A DNA stretch of 64,000 bases from Allohoeflea poritis. Lineage in GTDB: Bacteria > Pseudomonadota > Alphaproteobacteria > Rhizobiales > Rhizobiaceae. A program made the position numbers and the translations under genes. This document shows positions 62,200-64,000 of the stretch, piece after piece. Position 1 is the stretch's first letter. Each line of letters opens with the position of its first letter. The stretch is taken from positions 1 through 64,000 of the forward strand of contig NZ_JAPJZH010000017.1 of assembly GCF_027889715.1 (NCBI RefSeq), given 5' to 3'. A model generated the notes under the pieces. The model ran no database searches and had not been told where the DNA came from. It saw only the letters and a list, made by a program, of their open reading frames with translations.

Positions 62200-62424
62200 T
62201 CAGGCCGGCGGAGTTACGCCGGTGATATAGCTTGATTGCGGCAGGGCGAGACAGGCGCGGCGGGTTTCTTCGTCATGCATCTTCCTGACCAGAGCGGTCT
62301 CGATGGCACCGGTGCCAGCGCGTTCACGGTCACGCCGCTTTTCGCCCATTCCACGGACATGACACGCATCATCGCCGCTGGCGCCGCCCGTGACGATTGC
62401 GGTATGTCCTTCAAGCGAAAACAT
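62200..62424 (-). pseudogene. Degraded short-chain dehydrogenase gene
   Basis: A start MFSLEGHTAIVTGGASG is SDR-like. Then follows, in another frame, MRVMSVEWAKSGVTVNALAP, and back in the first frame GAIETALVRKMHDEETRR and SYITGV. This implies an internal deletion of roughly 420 bp (the catalytic Tyr region is gone), a one-base loss in the NALAPG codons, and a second small deletion before SYITG. The 3' end is also truncated, replacing VDGG. It lies 11 bp downstream of the dehydrogenase gene, so it may once have been its operon partner. Confidence 0.82.
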
Positions 62425-62435
62425 TGTCTATCCCG

Positions 62436-64000
62436 TCACCCCCGCATCTTCGCGCCATCGGGATCGTACAGCGGTTTCGCCGTTACCTTAGCCGGGTAAA
62501 GATTGCCCAGGATTTCCACCTCCAGTTCGGTGCCGTCGACGCTGAGTTCCGGCGGGACATAGCCGAAGGCCATGGATTTGCCGACATGGTGGGCAAATCC
62601 GCCGGAAGAGACATAGCCGACGCAGGCGCCGTCCTTCATGATCGCCTCGTCATTGCTGACATCGATATCGTCGGTTTCGACGGTCATGACGACCAGCTTC
62701 TTGTCAGGGCCGGATTGCCGTTCAGCGAGCGCCGCTTCCTTGCCGATGAACTCCTTATCCCAGTTGATGAAGGCATCGAGACCGGACTGGGCGGGCGTGA
62801 AATCCGGCCGGAAGTCGAGCGTCCAGGCGCCCCAGTTCTTCTCAAGCCGCAGCGACATCAGCGCCCGGTTGCCATAGGGTTTCAGGCCAAGATCGGCGCC
62901 TTCCTCCTCGAGCCTCTGGTAGAGCTTGATGAGATATTGCGGCGCGCAATAGATTTCGTAGCCAAGCTCGCCGGAAAAGGAGACCCGCGCCAGAAGCACC
63001 GGAACGCCGGCAACATAGGTGCGGCGAATATCGCGGAATTTCAGCGCCTCGCCCGACACGTCGTCGCGGCACAGGCGCTGCAGCAATTGCCGCGATTTCG
63101 GGCCGGAAATCGCCATGCCGTGCCATTCGTCGGAAGCGTTGCGGTAGGAAACGCCCTCGGCCGGGAGATGTTTCTCGAACCAGCGGCGGTGCATCTCCTG
63201 CGCCGCGCCGGAGCCGAAGAGGATGAAGCTCTCCTCGCCGAGGCAGGCAACCGTGAGATCGCCGTAAAGGCGGCCGGCCTCGGTCAGAAGCGGCGTCAAC
63301 GACAGCCGGCCGGGCTTCGGCACCCGCCCGGCGCAGAGTCGGTCGAGGAAAGCCCGCGCGCCGGGGCCTGATACCGCGTGCTTGGCGAAATTGGCGATCT
63401 CGATCATGCCGACGGCCTCGCGCACGGCGTTGACCTCGGCGGCGACGTAATCATGGGCGCGCGAACGCTTGAAGGTCGGCTCCTCATGGGCATCCTCCGG
63501 CCCGTTTGCGAACCACAGCACATGTTCGAGACCGAAGCTCGCATCCATCACCGCGCCCTTCGCGGTCAGCCGGTCGTAGAGCGCCGTCGTCTTCTGCTGG
63601 CGGCCTTTCGGCAGCGTCTCGTTGGGGAAGGTCATGACGAAGCGGCGCTCGTAATTTTCCGATGACTTGATGGTGCCGTATTCGGGCGTCGCGAATTCGC
63701 CGAAGCGGGCGACATCCATCGCCCACACATCGATGGACGGCTCGCCGTCGATCATCCATTCGGCCATGCACAGGCCGACGCCGCCACCCTGGCAGAAACC
63801 CGCCATGACGCCGACGGCGACCCAGTAATTCTTCATGCCCGGTACCGGCCCGATCATCGGATTGCCGTCCGGGCCGAAAGTGAAGGGCCCGTTGATCATA
63901 TCCTTGATGCCGGCGCGGCCAAGCGCCGGAATGCGCTCGAAACCGAGTTCCAGCCGGTCGGCGATGCGGTCGAGGTCGGGCGCCAGCAGCTCATGGCCGA
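62436..64000 (-). CDS. Dimethylglycine/sarcosine dehydrogenase-like FAD protein (partial, 5' end outside window)
   Basis: The reading runs off the right edge at the N-terminal side. The visible 521 residues show the end of the FAD oxidoreductase domain (GPFTFGPDGNPMIGPVPGMK and VAVGVMAGFCQGGG), the FAO-M linker (VGMIEIANFAKHAVSGP), and a GcvT/aminomethyltransferase domain (VLLARVSFSGELGYEIY) with its C-terminal barrel. Such proteins demethylate dimethylglycine or sarcosine in betaine breakdown. The full length of the family is about 810 residues. A stop codon at 62436 ends it. Confidence 0.9.
   Translation of the reverse strand, partial: GHELLAPDLDRIADRLELGFERIPALGRAGIKDMINGPFTFGPDGNPMIGPVPGMKNYWVAVGVMAGFCQGGGVGLCMAEWMIDGEPSIDVWAMDVARFGEFATPEYGTIKSSENYERRFVMTFPNETLPKGRQQKTTALYDRLTAKGAVMDASFGLEHVLWFANGPEDAHEEPTFKRSRAHDYVAAEVNAVREAVGMIEIANFAKHAVSGPGARAFLDRLCAGRVPKPGRLSLTPLLTEAGRLYGDLTVACLGEESFILFGSGAAQEMHRRWFEKHLPAEGVSYRNASDEWHGMAISGPKSRQLLQRLCRDDVSGEALKFRDIRRTYVAGVPVLLARVSFSGELGYEIYCAPQYLIKLYQRLEEEGADLGLKPYGNRALMSLRLEKNWGAWTLDFRPDFTPAQSGLDAFINWDKEFIGKEAALAERQSGPDKKLVVMTVETDDIDVSNDEAIMKDGACVGYVSSGGFAHHVGKSMAFGYVPPELSVDGTELEVEILGNLYPAKVTAKPLYDPDGAKMRG

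Overview
The window reads as chromosomal DNA of a high-GC alphaproteobacterium, most likely a member of the Rhizobiales (Hyphomicrobiales). The indications are the cytochrome c / kdsB / prephenate dehydratase neighbourhood, a complete Tad/Cpa pilus locus with CtrA-like TTAA-N7-TTAA sites, a possible Irr-type box at bacterioferritin, a yejABEF peptide importer with two binding proteins, TPR-carrying class III cyclases and a DUF2161 protein. Genus cannot be fixed by reading alone. No rRNA, tRNA, CRISPR array, prophage or complete insertion sequence was seen.

Layout. 0.1-3.7 kb: tripartite tricarboxylate transporter tctCBA with its MarR regulator and a tandem operator candidate. 3.7-6.7 kb: gshB, recR, an unknown small protein and bacterioferritin. 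7.0-12.1 kb: DUF2161 nuclease-like protein divergent from an XRE/2TM protein, an MFS carrier, a membrane class III cyclase, and DUF302 and DUF123 proteins. 12.1-14.7 kb: pheA, kdsB and membrane cytochrome c. 14.8-22.5 kb: yejAABEF. 22.6-30.4 kb: an SDR enzyme behind a strong palindrome, a cyclase-TPR protein, haem-type fatty acid cis/trans isomerase, NlpC/P60 with MarR, and an M17 aminopeptidase.

30.6-42.8 kb is the Tad pilus locus. tadD is convergent with the minus-strand series flp, cpaA, B, C, D, E, tadA, tadB, tadC. On the other side lie a plus-strand secretin-N-domain protein and two TadE-like pseudopilins. 43.0-53.0 kb is nucleoside uptake and salvage: deoB-add-upp on plus; deoA, punA, cdd and two permeases plus an ATPase on minus. 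A composite palindromic repeat splits the minus-strand group. 53.1-56.1 kb: iron alcohol dehydrogenase, thioesterase, slyX and an aminotransferase. 56.1-60.1 kb: a small secreted protein, a RidA-like protein with Trp at position 105, an A/T-rich PH-like membrane protein and katG. 60.4-64.0 kb: oxyR divergent from katG, a Fic toxin with its antitoxin, an SDR pseudogene, and the 3' part of a dimethylglycine/sarcosine dehydrogenase that runs off the window.

Most of this is core-type metabolism. The items most worth following are the paired regulatory palindromes (3.65, 7.76 and 22.5 kb), the CtrA-type sites, the composite repeat at 49.2-49.3 kb that supplies a stop codon, the Fic module with a non-canonical motif, and the salvage locus lacking its usual binding protein.
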